From: UBA6898 sp964463135
GTDB taxonomy: Bacteria > Nitrospirota > Thermodesulfovibrionia > Thermodesulfovibrionales > UBA6898
Assembly (NCBI GenBank): GCA_964463135.1
Contig: CAYXBA010000007.1
Coordinates: 80,863-144,862 of the forward strand
DNA length: 64,000 bases
Direction: 5' to 3'
How positions within the stretch are numbered: position 1 is the first letter of the stretch; each line of letters starts with the position of its first letter. A program made the position numbers and the translations under genes. Positions 8,705-18,786 of the stretch are shown here, piece by piece. A model generated the notes under the pieces. That model had not been told where the DNA came from, made no database searches, and worked only from the letters and a program-made list of their open reading frames with translations.

Positions 8705-9703
8705 TTACGCCCTTCCTGCAGAACCCAATACTTCTTTATTTTTATGAACGATCATCTTCGTCAGTTCATCGCGGGCCGGTCCAAGGTATTTCCTCGGATC
8801 GAACTCAGCCGGCTTTTCGACAAAGGTCTTGCGGATAAGAGCTGTCATGGCAAGGCGGCCGTCACTGTCGATATTGATCTTGCAGACCGCGCTCTTTGCA
8901 GCCTTCCTGAGCTGCTCTTCCGGTATGCCGACCGCGTCCTTTAGTTTGCCGCCATTGGCATTGATCATCTGAACATATTCAGGCACAACAGATGAGGCGC
9001 CATGAAGGACGATCGGGAATCCGGGAATGCGCTTTTCGATCTCATCAAGGATATCGAAACGGAGCGGCGGCGGGACAAGGACACCCCGTTCGTCTTTGGT
9101 GCACTGTTCGGGTTTGAACTTCATGGCGCCGTGGGACGTACCGATCGAGATGGCGAGGGAATCGACATTCGTCTTGCTCACAAAATCTTCCACTTCTTCA
9201 GGTTTGGTGTACGTGGACTTTTCTGCAGAGACCTCATCTTCAATGCCGGCAAGCACGCCCAATTCCCCTTCAACGGTCACGTCATGGTCACGGGCATATT
9301 CCACGACCTGCCTGGTCAGCTTGATATTGTCTTCATAGGAATGGTGAGAACCGTCGATCATGACCGAAGAAAACCCGGAATCAATGCAGGACTTGCAGAG
9401 CTCGAAGGTATCGCCGTGGTCAAGATGAAGCGCAAACTTTACCGGTGACCCGGCGTCCTTGATCATCGCCACTGCACCCATGGCAAGGAAGCGCAGGAGG
9501 GTCTGGTTGGCATATTTTCGTGCGCCGCTCGAAACCTGCAGGATGAAGGGGGAACTGGATTCCACACATCCCATGACGATCGCCTGCAGCTGCTCCATGT
9601 TGTTGAAATTATAGGCAGGTATCGCGTACTGCCCCTGCATCGCCTTTTGAAACATGTCCCTGGTGTTTACCAGGCCGATCTCCTTGTATGATACCTTCTC
9701 CAT
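8705..9703 (-). CDS. fba: Class II fructose-bisphosphate aldolase
   Basis: 332 residues. Zn-dependent aldolase with the catalytic HLDHGDTFELC motif (Asp base and metal-binding His), the GELGVLAGIEDEV segment, the active-site ISIGTSHGAMK and HGASSV phosphate-binding motifs. Catalyses reversible cleavage of fructose-1,6-bisphosphate in glycolysis/gluconeogenesis. The closest family flavour is the longer Calvin/Cbb-type class II group rather than E. coli FbaA. Stands alone between two copies of the palindromic repeat; ATG 9703 follows GGAGGGTGC. Confidence 0.93.
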   Translation of the reverse strand: MEKVSYKEIGLVNTRDMFQKAMQGQYAIPAYNFNNMEQLQAIVMGCVESSSPFILQVSSGARKYANQTLLRFLAMGAVAMIKDAGSPVKFALHLDHGDTFELCKSCIDSGFSSVMIDGSHHSYEDNIKLTRQVVEYARDHDVTVEGELGVLAGIEDEVSAEKSTYTKPEEVEDFVSKTNVDSLAISIGTSHGAMKFKPEQCTKDERGVLVPPPLRFDILDEIEKRIPGFPIVLHGASSVVPEYVQMINANGGKLKDAVGIPEEQLRKAAKSAVCKINIDSDGRLAMTALIRKTFVEKPAEFDPRKYLGPARDELTKMIVHKNKEVLGSAGRA

Positions 9704-10028
9704 AGCACCCTCCTTAGATTTCAGGTCATTCCGGTTTTCTGCCTCAGAAACATTACCATCGCATCAGGCGTCTGTTCAAGCCCGCCATGCTCTCCGGTTT
9801 TCCATGCTACCATAACTCGTTGCGCAAATGTAACTGCTCAGGCTGATAGTCTGTAGCTGTTTAGGTATTGCAGTTGCTAACAGACTACAGTCTAAACAAC
9901 CTGAGTATTTACAGCAAAGGTAAGCTGCCTCTACGCCACGTCGTATAGCGGGCATTGATTGCGCTCATAATTTGAAAAAAAAGCTCTTACTATGATAGAG
10001 TGCATGCACTTCTTCTACCGAAACAGAC
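9704..10028. other. 325-bp divergent intergenic region
   Basis: Lies between fba (minus) and the histidine-kinase gene (plus). It holds palindromic repeat copy 3 and otherwise AT-rich sequence; I see no ORF with a ribosome-binding site and no clear RNA gene. Confidence 0.6.
9837..9905. repeat. Imperfect palindromic repeat, copy 3 (best preserved)
   Basis: Left arm CTCAGGCTGATAGTCTGTAG and right arm CTACAGTCTAAACAACCTGAG form a long imperfect inverted repeat over a short loop; the outermost 6 bp (CTCAGG/CCTGAG) pair perfectly. Confidence 0.75.
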
Positions 10029-11066
10029 ATGTTTTCTTTTGAATCAATTATTCATAATCTGAAAGAGACCATCATTCTTTTTGACAAAAAAAGCAGGATG
10101 ACATTTATCAATAAAAGTGGGGAGGAGCTTTTCGGCAAAAGCTCCAGGGACATTGTCGGCAAAAAACTCAGCCAGCTCTTTCGCGGGGAAAAGAAGATAT
10201 CTCCCCTCATCAGAAAAAGCATCGATGAAGAACGCTCCTTCAGGGGAAAATCCGTCAGCATTGACCTGGGCAGGCCTATGAACATCGACTTCAGCCTCTC
10301 GACCTTTTATGTCCAGGACCGGGTCGAAGGGGCTGCCCTTTCTCTGTCCGAGAACATACCGCTTGCCGAAGGCGAGTACCGGGACCAGGAGGCGCTCGTA
10401 TTTCTGCTCGGTTCGATATCGCACGAGATAAAGAATCCCCTTGGCGGCATAAAAGGTGCTGCCCAGCTTCTCCGGCAGCAGACAACGTCGGACTCATCAC
10501 TCACAGAATACGCTGACCTGATCGTCAGAGAAACAGACCGCCTCAATGCCATACTCCAGGACTATCTGACCATATGCAGAAAGCCTTCTTTCCAGGCTGT
10601 CAATATCCACGAGGTTGTGGAAAAAACCGTGGCGATCCTGGCTGTGCCGATCGCAAAGGCCGGCATCTCCATAAAAAGGCTCTATGATCCGAGCCTCCCT
10701 CACATTCTCGGCGATGAGTCAAAGCTGCTTCAGGTCTTCCTGAACATCATCAAGAACGCGGTCGAATCGATGAAAAAAGGGGGATTGCTCGAGATATCCA
10801 CCGGTCCGTCAAAAGAGCTCTTTGGAGAACACGGAAAGATAAAACGCATGGCACTGGTGACCATCAGGGACACGGGGAAAGGCATGTCTGAACAGGATCT
10901 GCAGAAGATCTTTGTGCCCTTCTACACAAAGAAGAAAGGCGGCACCGGCATAGGCCTCTCTCTCTCGAAAAAGATCATGAAGGACCATAGCGGCATGATC
11001 TCGGTCGCAAGCCAGAAAGGCAAGGGTACGACATTCTCTCTGTATCTGCCCTTCAGGGAAGCCTGA
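10029..11066 (+). CDS. NtrB-like two-component sensor histidine kinase
   Basis: 345 residues, no membrane segment, so a cytoplasmic sensor. Residues about 5-110 form a PAS domain (ETIILFDKKSRMTFIN start). The H box SISHEIKNPLGG puts the phosphorylated His at residue 132; N box IIKNAVES and ATP-lid motifs DTGKGMS and GTGIGLSLSKKI follow. Layout matches NtrB/GlnL. The response-regulator gene starts 5 bp downstream, so the two are co-translated. Signal unknown; nitrogen control is only one possibility. Confidence 0.9.
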   Translation: MFSFESIIHNLKETIILFDKKSRMTFINKSGEELFGKSSRDIVGKKLSQLFRGEKKISPLIRKSIDEERSFRGKSVSIDLGRPMNIDFSLSTFYVQDRVEGAALSLSENIPLAEGEYRDQEALVFLLGSISHEIKNPLGGIKGAAQLLRQQTTSDSSLTEYADLIVRETDRLNAILQDYLTICRKPSFQAVNIHEVVEKTVAILAVPIAKAGISIKRLYDPSLPHILGDESKLLQVFLNIIKNAVESMKKGGLLEISTGPSKELFGEHGKIKRMALVTIRDTGKGMSEQDLQKIFVPFYTKKKGGTGIGLSLSKKIMKDHSGMISVASQKGKGTTFSLYLPFREA

Positions 11067-11071
11067 GACTG

Positions 11072-12478
11072 ATGGGTCAACCTATGGACAAGAAGATCCT
11101 CGTCATAGACGATGATGAAAGTATCATCTGGGTCATTAAAAAGGCGCTCGAACCGGCAGGGTACAAGGTCAGTTCACGGACCAGGCTGGCCTCTGGCCTG
11201 AGGGCAGCGGAAGAACAGCCCCCGCTCATCCTGCTTGACCTCATGCTGCCGGACGGCAGCGGTCTCGACGGTCTGCGTGAACTCAGGGCATCGCATCCTG
11301 ACACCATCGTCATCATGATCACAGCCAATGCAATGATGGAGAGTACGATCAGCGCCATGAAAGAAGGCGCATATGATTATCTCGAAAAACCTTTTGACAT
11401 CGAAGAGCTGAAGATTCTTGTGGATAAGGCATTCAAGGACCTTGCCCTGCGGCAGGAACTGAGAGAGCTCAAGAAGGCCGCCTTTGAAACCGAAACGCCG
11501 CAGATGGTCGGCAAGAGCCCGAAAATGCTGAAGGTATTTAAGGACATCGGCCGGGTAGCATCAAAAGATATCACGGTCCTGATCACCGGCGAGAGCGGCA
11601 CGGGCAAGGAGCTGGTAGCAAAGGCGATCCATCTGAACAGCAGACGTTCAACCGGTCCCTTTATTGCGATCAATGCCGCCTCAATACCCAAAGACCTGCT
11701 CGAATCAGAACTTTTTGGTTATAAGAAAGGGGCTTTCACCGGCGCGGCACATGACAGGACCGGCCGGATAGAAGCAGCCCATGGAGGCACGCTCTTCCTT
11801 GACGAGATCGGCGAAATGGAGCAGAACCTCCAGGCAAAACTGCTCCGTTTTCTCCAGGAAAAGGAGTTCAGCCCACTGGGAAGCAGTGAAACGATCAAGG
11901 CAGATGTCCGCATTATCGGTGCAACGAACAGAGATCTTTCCGAAGCGGTCAGCCAGGGCCGGTTTCGCGAGGACCTTTATTACCGATTCAATGTCGTGCA
12001 GATCAAGGTGCCGCCCCTCCGGGAGAGAAAAGAGGACGTCCCCCTGCTCATAAAAAGCTTTCTGCGGGAAGCAGTTGAAAAACTGGAGACCGGAGAAAAG
12101 GAACTGTCCAAAGAAACAAGGGCCTTTCTCGAGAAATATGACTGGCCGGGCAATGTGCGGGAACTGGAAAATGTGATCAAGAGGGCCTGCGTGCTCTCCA
12201 CCGGTACGATCATAGAGAAGAAGGACCTGCTGATCGAAGAGGCCAATTCTTACTCCATAAAGGATTTTCTTGAGGAAAAGCTGAAGCGGTATCTCAAGGA
12301 CATGGCAAAGATCACGAATTTCAATCTGTACGACACGGTCCTCTCAGAGGTGGAGAAAGCGCTGATCGCGATAGTCCTTAAGGAGACGAACGGCAACCAG
12401 CTCAAGACAGCAAGACTGCTCGGTATTAACCGCAACACGCTCAGAACGAAGATCAAAGAATATAAGATCAAGAAGTAG
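11072..12478 (+). CDS. NtrC-family sigma54-dependent response regulator
   Basis: 468 residues. N-terminal receiver domain with the phospho-acceptor Asp in LLDLMLPDGSG; central AAA+ domain with Walker A GESGTGKE, the sigma54-contact loop GAFTGA and Walker B GGTLFLDEIGEM; C-terminal Fis-type HTH (NQLKTARLLGINRNTLR). Activates transcription by RNA polymerase carrying sigma54. Partner of the kinase immediately upstream. An alternative start at the second Met (11084) would remove four residues. Confidence 0.94.
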   Translation: MGQPMDKKILVIDDDESIIWVIKKALEPAGYKVSSRTRLASGLRAAEEQPPLILLDLMLPDGSGLDGLRELRASHPDTIVIMITANAMMESTISAMKEGAYDYLEKPFDIEELKILVDKAFKDLALRQELRELKKAAFETETPQMVGKSPKMLKVFKDIGRVASKDITVLITGESGTGKELVAKAIHLNSRRSTGPFIAINAASIPKDLLESELFGYKKGAFTGAAHDRTGRIEAAHGGTLFLDEIGEMEQNLQAKLLRFLQEKEFSPLGSSETIKADVRIIGATNRDLSEAVSQGRFREDLYYRFNVVQIKVPPLRERKEDVPLLIKSFLREAVEKLETGEKELSKETRAFLEKYDWPGNVRELENVIKRACVLSTGTIIEKKDLLIEEANSYSIKDFLEEKLKRYLKDMAKITNFNLYDTVLSEVEKALIAIVLKETNGNQLKTARLLGINRNTLRTKIKEYKIKK

Positions 12479-12544
12479 TCTCCCCCTTCCCCTGCCAACA
12501 GCACCTGCTGTTGCGCCTGAAGCACCTAATGGCTGCTGACGCCG

Positions 12545-12592
12545 GCAGGCTAATCAGCAGGCTAATCAGCAGGCTAATCAGCAGGCTAATCA
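12545..12592. repeat. 12-bp tandem repeat, four units
   Basis: Four perfect copies of GCAGGCTAATCA in the gap before the PilT-like gene, just upstream of its leader. Confidence 0.9.
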
Positions 12593-12653
12593 ACTCTTGC
12601 AAGTACTCCCGTTTACTGCTAATCTGAACCATATAAACGAACTGGAGGGTATT

Positions 12654-14231
12654 ATGGCCAATGAGTCCGCAGCAAGTAAAAAACCCATGATCGGTGAGGT
12701 CCTGGTTAAATACGGGATCATCACCCAGAATATGCTCAAGAACGCCTTGCGGAGACAGACCCAGGTCGGGGGTCAGATCGGCTCCATCCTGATCGAGATG
12801 GGATATGTCACCACAGACGTACTCCTTGATTTCCTGAGCAAGCAGTTCGGCGTTCCTTCGGTCAATCTCTTTAAGGTGGACGTGCCGTGCGATGTTCTCA
12901 GGGCAATGCCCCTTGAAAAGATCAAGGAGTACAAGGTCCTGCCCCTTGAGATCGATAACAAGCTCACCCTTGCCATGGTTAATCCAAAGGATTATGTTGC
13001 GATCAGGGACGTGGAATTCATCCTGGGCAAAAGGGTCAATCCCGTGGTCGTGCCGGCCTCGCAGCTTGATGCAGCGATAAAGAGTATCGAGTCGCACAGC
13101 ACAGAGGCTTTCAAAGGCAGCGAACTTGAAATAACCTGTGCAGGCAGCGAGATCGAGGCAGGTGCGGTCGATATCAACATGCTTCTCAAGTATCTCAAGG
13201 AATCAAAAGCGACTGACCTTCAGCTCACCGCAGGCGTGCCGCCGAGCCTCAAGATGAGCACTGAACTGAAGCGCCTGAACATGCCGCCCCTTACGCCGGA
13301 GAATATGAATAATTACGCGCAAACACTGATGGACGAGGAGCAGCTGGCCTCTTTTAAGGCAGAGAACAATCTTGACTTCGCCTTCACGAATAAGGACTAC
13401 GGCAGATTCAGGGTGAACATCTACAAGCAGCGTAACTCGGTTTCCATAACACTGCGCAGAATTCCGGAGACCATCCCTACGCTGCAGGAACTCGGCGTTC
13501 CTGAGGATATGGAGGGCTTTGCGCTCAAAACCCAGGGGCTGGTCCTTATCACCGGTCCGGCCGGCCACGGAAAATCGACGACCCTGGCCGCTCTTGTGGA
13601 CATCATCAATACCAAACGGCGCTGCAACATCATTACGCTCGAAGACCCTATCGAGTATCTGCATAAGCACAAGAACAGCAATGTAAATCAGCGTGAGATC
13701 GGGATAGATACTCCCTCGTTCCCTGACGGCCTGAAGCATATCTTCAGGCAGGACCCTGACGTGATCGTCATAGGCGAGATGCGCGATCCCGAGAGTTTCC
13801 GGATTGCCCTCCAGGCAGCGGAGACAGGACACCTCGTGCTGAGCACGCTCCATGCGAGGAACGCGACCTCCACCATCGAAAGAGTGATAGACATCTTTCC
13901 TGCAGAAGAGCAGGCACAGATACGCTCACAGATTGCAGATTCACTTCTTCTGGTGCTGTCACAGCGGCTGGTCATGAAAAAAGACAAATCAGGGCCGGTT
14001 CTTGCCTACGAGAAGCTTGTCAACTCGTATAAGATCAAGAACTTCATTCGTGAAGGCAAATTACATCAGATCAGGTCCCAGATGCAGCTGCCGGGAGAAG
14101 AGTATTCGTCGATTGACGTCAGTCTTATACGCCTTACCCTCGACGGCATTATCACGGCAGAGGAAGGGGCAAAGCATGCGGATAACCTGACCTACTACCA
14201 GGACGGCATAAAAGGCAGGGGCCTGCGATAA
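12654..14231 (+). CDS. PilT-like twitching ATPase with N-terminal MshEN domain
   Basis: 525 residues from ATG 12654, which follows GGAGGG; a TTG at 12597 without such a site is rejected. Residues about 10-165 form a T2SSE_N/MshEN domain (IGEVLVKYGIITQ... and IGSILIEMGYVTTD), a fold known to bind c-di-GMP in MshE-type ATPases. The rest is PilT: Walker A GPAGHGKST (usual form GPTGSGKST), Walker B VIGEMRDPESF, the LSTLHARNA His box and a PilT-type KNFIREGKLHQ motif. A retraction-type motor for type IV pili with an added regulatory domain is the likeliest role. No pilin genes are nearby. Confidence 0.87.
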   Translation: MANESAASKKPMIGEVLVKYGIITQNMLKNALRRQTQVGGQIGSILIEMGYVTTDVLLDFLSKQFGVPSVNLFKVDVPCDVLRAMPLEKIKEYKVLPLEIDNKLTLAMVNPKDYVAIRDVEFILGKRVNPVVVPASQLDAAIKSIESHSTEAFKGSELEITCAGSEIEAGAVDINMLLKYLKESKATDLQLTAGVPPSLKMSTELKRLNMPPLTPENMNNYAQTLMDEEQLASFKAENNLDFAFTNKDYGRFRVNIYKQRNSVSITLRRIPETIPTLQELGVPEDMEGFALKTQGLVLITGPAGHGKSTTLAALVDIINTKRRCNIITLEDPIEYLHKHKNSNVNQREIGIDTPSFPDGLKHIFRQDPDVIVIGEMRDPESFRIALQAAETGHLVLSTLHARNATSTIERVIDIFPAEEQAQIRSQIADSLLLVLSQRLVMKKDKSGPVLAYEKLVNSYKIKNFIREGKLHQIRSQMQLPGEEYSSIDVSLIRLTLDGIITAEEGAKHADNLTYYQDGIKGRGLR

Positions 14232-14249
14232 TAACAGTATTTATCACGT

Positions 14250-14292
14250 AACAAAGAAGGGCTGTCCGGTTTTCGGACAGCCCTTCTTTGTT
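14250..14292 (+). terminator. Strong rho-independent terminator after the PilT-like gene
   Basis: Hairpin with a near-perfect 19-bp stem AACAAAGAAGGGCTGTCCG / CGGACAGCCCTTCTTTGTT and loop GTTTT; can act in both directions. Confidence 0.9.
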
Positions 14293-14345
14293 ACTGTCGC
14301 TACGTAAGAATACTTATAAATCAGTCTTCTCTGAGCCTTCAAACC

Positions 14346-17300
14346 TTACGGCACAATCGTAAATGGGGCATCAACTGCATCTGAAGCAAGAAGATTACCC
14401 TTTGAATCTATCAGCACCACTTGCATCTTATACTGTGTTGGCGAAGAAACTGTTGGCACTGTCCAGTCATAATATCCTGGATTGCCCGTAATCGAATCAA
14501 ATGTAGTCAATACGGCACCACTCCCCAACCCAGATAGCAGAGATACTGTCGCTGGACTCTTTTTCAATACTGCGGTATCCCATACAACGCGATAGGTGGT
14601 TCCCGAGTTGATGGTTTCTCTACCGCTGGGATTTTTGAGCCAGACCAGATATACACCAATTTCAATGATATCTTCGCCAATAAGCACTTTTGCAGAATTC
14701 AATGCAGCTATTCTAATTTTGACATGGTCAATTGCTGTCTTTGACTTAAGTGACCAGCTATAGGATGTCACAGCTCCTTTGAAGGTTTTGATCTTACTCC
14801 ATGAAACACCAGCATTAATACTGTATGAAAGTGAAACACTTGCTGTCCCTGAGGGATTTTCCCAGTTAAGCGAAATAGGCCTGCCCAGGGGGAACCGATC
14901 ACCGCTCTTCGGTGACAAAACTTTTGCCACTGGCAAATATACAGAAGTCGTTGTTCCTGCTGTGATATTTCCAGCATTGTCAAAAGCGCACACTCTATAG
15001 TACAAGTCGATGCCTTTCCCTAATCCCGTCTCAATCAATGAGGTGCCTGTTCCAAGATAAATCTGAGAACCGCTTGTGCACTGTGGATTGGGATACGATC
15101 CAGTAGTTCTGACGACTTTATATGTGTAACTACTTGTTAAACCGCTTACGGCATCTGAAAAACCGCCCCAGTTCAATGTAACCTGCCCAGCGTTCGGTGT
15201 GGCAGTGATGCTTCCGCCTGTTGGAGCTGAGCCATCATAGTAGATAGTTGCAGTGCTGACATTTAAATGAGAAACATTGCCACTACCATCTTTGAGCCAG
15301 ACATAAATAGTCTGTGCTGCCTCTATGGGTGCTGTAACAGTAAATGGCTTGCTCGTGGTATAGGTGCCATCTGTGCTGGATGTCGGTGCAGCTCCTATCT
15401 TGTAATATGCTCCCGCTATTCCTGAAGGGTCAGTTGGATTAGTCCAGTTCAGCGTGAAAGAGTTTACGTTTGTCCATGTATTTGGAGACACTGTAAGGCT
15501 TATCGGTGCCTGAGGAGGATCAAAATCTATCAGTGGAGTTCCCACGGCAGTAGCACCGCTGGAAACATTACCAGCGTTGTCATATGCGCAGACACGATAG
15601 AAATAAGGAGTACCATTTATGAGGCCAGTGTCTGCTGTAGATGTTCCCGTGCCGAGATAAATCTGTGTACCACTTGTACACTGTATGTTGGGGTAAGTTC
15701 CAGTATTTTGCATAACTTTGTAAGTATTTGTAGCCGTTAAGCCGCTACCGCCGCTGTCAGTGATTCCCGACCAGCTCAATGAAACCTGTGCATTACTCGA
15801 CAATACATTTAAAATGCCATTAACGGGGGCAACCCCATCGTAATACAGTGTTGTTGACGCTCTATTCAGATAGCTTGTATTGTCCGCGCTATCCTTCAAC
15901 CATACATAAATAGTCTGCCCTCCCTGCGCTGATGCCGAAACGACAAACGGCTTTGAGGTGGTGTATGTGCCATCAGTATCGGAGGTGGGCGCAGAACCAA
16001 GTTTGTAGTAGGCACCGGCAATGCTGGAATCGTCAGCAGGGTTGATCCAGTCTATGGAAAATGAATTCACATTTGTCCAAGAACCAGGGGTTGAATTAAG
16101 ACTAATTGGTGCTGGAGGTGCAATACTATCGACTGTGAGGGTTGCATACATGATACTGCCGGAATCACTTATGCTTGTTACGCTGACGGAACTGGGGCCT
16201 CCACTATAAAGATTAGAGTTCGGTAACGATACCGCACTGAATGATCTGTTCAAAGAAGAACCTGGGAATGGATCACCGCCATCGCCTTTGTTCTGATTCT
16301 TTTCCATATTCCATAAATTATCTGCCTGAATAAGAGCTACGCCATAGTGATTTACAGCACAATCCGACGGGGGGTAGCACTCATTATTATTTACACTATT
16401 CGATGACTTCAGCGAATAGACTTTAGCGCCGTCAATATGCCAAATGAGCAAACCGGATGAAGGGAGTGCACTATCAAAGCCTAGTCGCTGCCGATTTTCG
16501 ATAAGAAAATATTCACCACTCGTAGGTGTTCCGTCACGCAGTTGATATATAACTGAATTATTTTCAACATTAGATATCGCCTCATTAGTAACCGTACCTG
16601 ATACTAATATTGGACTTGCCCAACCAAGAAATAGTTTAGACCATGCATCAGGATGCGCGGGCGTGTCACCTGGCAGTGCAATACCATTCCAGACGCCATA
16701 AGACATTACTGTCCAGTTGCCTGCGCCATTAGAAGATATATCTGTATCATACAAGTCTGGCAAACCAAGCGAATGGCCATATTCATGGACAAAAGTGCCA
16801 ACGGTTGTCATATCGCCTGACGAAAAAGTTTCAGCTTGCATAACATAATCATCCACTTTAATGAAGCCACCAGCAGGGCAAGGCGATGCTGTTACATACT
16901 CGCCATAGTGACTTTGGCCCCAATATTCAGCTGCATTGAGACTCCAACGATGCGACCAAATATCCGTTATACTGCCACTACTCTCCTGTCCATTCCCCTG
17001 ATGCATAATACTAACCGCATCAACATAACAATCGCCATCTTGGTCATAAGGAGCAAAATTAAATCCGGCTACATCTGCTGCATATACAGTTTCCCAAACA
17101 AGGTCACCTGGCCAAGAATCTTTGTTTGAACCACTGGGTATTCCATAATAGTCGTGCCCAGATAATGCAGTATACCAACCAGTTACCCCCATTGGGCCGG
17201 GAGAAACACTAAATGCTCCGTAGGAAACTTCTTCATAATAGTCCTTCATGCTCCAACTGTTTATACCAAAAAGAAGGCTGTTAACATCTGCGGAATTGAA

Positions 17301-17738
17301 TGTTGGCGCACGGTCAGCAAAGTTAACCATAAGAACAGGGATATTGGCAGTACCAGTTGGCGATACAGCTGCAGGCGTTATAACTGATTTCTTGAGTGAT
17401 AATATTTTTTTTCTGGCTTCTCCTGTTGGGCGCAATCTTTGTGGAATGTTTGAAGACGGTATATCCCTCCCCACTATGCTCAATGTGCTGACGAGGTTAC
17501 CGTCTGCTCCGTGTGTCGCATAGACCCAATTTTTGCTTGATTCATCAATTAAAATCGAATAGCCATCCAATGTTTCCCAGCCGTGTGACAATTCGTCACC
17601 CCACTGTTTTGCCTGAATGGTATGACCGTCAGCCTGAGTTAATGTGTGAACCATCGGTGCGGCTGGTACAGCATATACCAATGTTGGCAACAATGCGATA
17701 CATAAGATAACTACAATTATCAGATTTTTCTGGTTCAT
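14346..17738 (-). CDS. Secreted M6-family (immune inhibitor A-like) metalloprotease with FN3-like repeats
   Basis: 1130 residues from ATG 17738 (preceded by AAAGGGGG), giving a clean signal peptide ending VYA-VP. The catalytic zinc motif HEYGHSLGLPDLYD lies at residues 318-331. Downstream, a block of about 200 residues (starting APISLNSTPGSWTNVNSF) occurs twice, each pairing two beta-sandwich modules, followed by two more Ig-like domains and an FTIVP end. Expected to be an extracellular protease. A second start at 17849 with an even better AAGGAGGGG site would add 37 residues ahead of the signal peptide. Base composition is visibly AT-richer than its neighbours, suggesting transfer. Confidence 0.88.
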   Translation of the reverse strand: MNQKNLIIVVILCIALLPTLVYAVPAAPMVHTLTQADGHTIQAKQWGDELSHGWETLDGYSILIDESSKNWVYATHGADGNLVSTLSIVGRDIPSSNIPQRLRPTGEARKKILSLKKSVITPAAVSPTGTANIPVLMVNFADRAPTFNSADVNSLLFGINSWSMKDYYEEVSYGAFSVSPGPMGVTGWYTALSGHDYYGIPSGSNKDSWPGDLVWETVYAADVAGFNFAPYDQDGDCYVDAVSIMHQGNGQESSGSITDIWSHRWSLNAAEYWGQSHYGEYVTASPCPAGGFIKVDDYVMQAETFSSGDMTTVGTFVHEYGHSLGLPDLYDTDISSNGAGNWTVMSYGVWNGIALPGDTPAHPDAWSKLFLGWASPILVSGTVTNEAISNVENNSVIYQLRDGTPTSGEYFLIENRQRLGFDSALPSSGLLIWHIDGAKVYSLKSSNSVNNNECYPPSDCAVNHYGVALIQADNLWNMEKNQNKGDGGDPFPGSSLNRSFSAVSLPNSNLYSGGPSSVSVTSISDSGSIMYATLTVDSIAPPAPISLNSTPGSWTNVNSFSIDWINPADDSSIAGAYYKLGSAPTSDTDGTYTTSKPFVVSASAQGGQTIYVWLKDSADNTSYLNRASTTLYYDGVAPVNGILNVLSSNAQVSLSWSGITDSGGSGLTATNTYKVMQNTGTYPNIQCTSGTQIYLGTGTSTADTGLINGTPYFYRVCAYDNAGNVSSGATAVGTPLIDFDPPQAPISLTVSPNTWTNVNSFTLNWTNPTDPSGIAGAYYKIGAAPTSSTDGTYTTSKPFTVTAPIEAAQTIYVWLKDGSGNVSHLNVSTATIYYDGSAPTGGSITATPNAGQVTLNWGGFSDAVSGLTSSYTYKVVRTTGSYPNPQCTSGSQIYLGTGTSLIETGLGKGIDLYYRVCAFDNAGNITAGTTTSVYLPVAKVLSPKSGDRFPLGRPISLNWENPSGTASVSLSYSINAGVSWSKIKTFKGAVTSYSWSLKSKTAIDHVKIRIAALNSAKVLIGEDIIEIGVYLVWLKNPSGRETINSGTTYRVVWDTAVLKKSPATVSLLSGLGSGAVLTTFDSITGNPGYYDWTVPTVSSPTQYKMQVVLIDSKGNLLASDAVDAPFTIVP

Positions 17739-17898
17739 TTGGCCCCCTTTATAAATAACAAAGCACTTCTTTAAGTGAAAGCAATAAGAAATGAACATCA
17801 TCAAAAATCCCCTCATGACAGGGCTAATATACTGCAGATACTTTTTCATTCATTCCCCTCCTTAAATTCTTATAGTGCGGCATAATTGTTTTTACTCC

Positions 17899-18680
17899 TC
17901 AAGGCTCAAGCCGAGCATAGACTTTTATATCACTCGCTGATGAGGACAGAACGCCAAGGGAATTATCGCGGAGCACGAGATAATATGCTCCTTGAGAAAG
18001 TCGGCCTGATCTTTGATAACTTTTCGTTTCTGTAGCGATAAAGTCCGGATAATGCTGAAATTTGTCTTCTTTATAGTTTTCAATTTCTGAACTGCGGATA
18101 AGATGAATGGTGATTGCATTGCCTCGAATGACATTAACGGTGATATTAAGTGTTCCGCTGTATGGCAGAACGAGCGGGATGCCCTTATATGATGCCGCCT
18201 GGATATTTTCTACCTCATCCCGAAGAGTGATTGGATTATGGACTGCACTTGCAAGTAATCGCTCTGTGTTACGCTTGCCGACTGTTCTTGAAAGGAAAAA
18301 GAAGGCTGCTCCAGCAATAATGACTGGATAATGAGCAGCTTGATAAAATTACCGGTTCCTGATCTTTTCTTCGATTGTTCAGCCTGCTTCAGCTTTGAGT
18401 ATGTCGCATCATTACTTTCGGAAACAACGATCGCCTGAGGTTTTGCTACAGAGACTGAACTATGGAGTTTACCGCATGGACAGCAAATGCCATCAGGAAG
18501 ATTCAGGTCATAACCATCTGCATTTTTTCGGGTTGCACTGGTTTCGATCTTAAGTGATTTTCCACAGGCATCACAGGTGAACTTCAGATATTCCGGTGCG
18601 CCAACTGGACTCCCACAGTCAGCGCAAAATTTGGCGTTGGCCCCGAGTGGCTTACCGCAGTTTTCACAGAAATTACCCAT
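17899..18680 (-). pseudogene. Zinc-ribbon membrane protein, split by a -1 type frameshift
   Basis: From ATG 18680 the frame encodes a double zinc ribbon (NFCENCGKPLG, KFCADCGSPVG, FTCDACGKSL, GICCPCGK), a Lys/Ser linker and the start of a hydrophobic stretch. Near 18326 the sensible reading jumps frame: VIIAGAAFFFLSRTV completes a transmembrane helix, followed by about 120 residues of an extracytoplasmic beta-rich domain (ending DIKVYARLEP) up to the stop at 17899. One missing base in an ATCCAG context explains it. Either a true inactivation or an assembly/indel error. Function unknown; proteins of this build are membrane-anchored sensors or scaffolds. Confidence 0.7.
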
Positions 18681-18786
18681 CCTGCCCCTCCGTATCGGGA
18701 CGGCCATTGCCTGCCCGATAAACTTCCCACATATTAAAGCGGATAATACCATATATATAAGGCATTAACAAGCGTATTGCTGGTCA

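Noticed and set aside
12545..12592. CRISPR array
   Set aside because: Four perfect 12-bp units without spacers are a simple tandem repeat.
12597..12653. TTG start at 12597 for the PilT-like protein
   Set aside because: No ribosome-binding site and the first 19 residues lack family similarity; ATG 12654 with GGAGGG fits.
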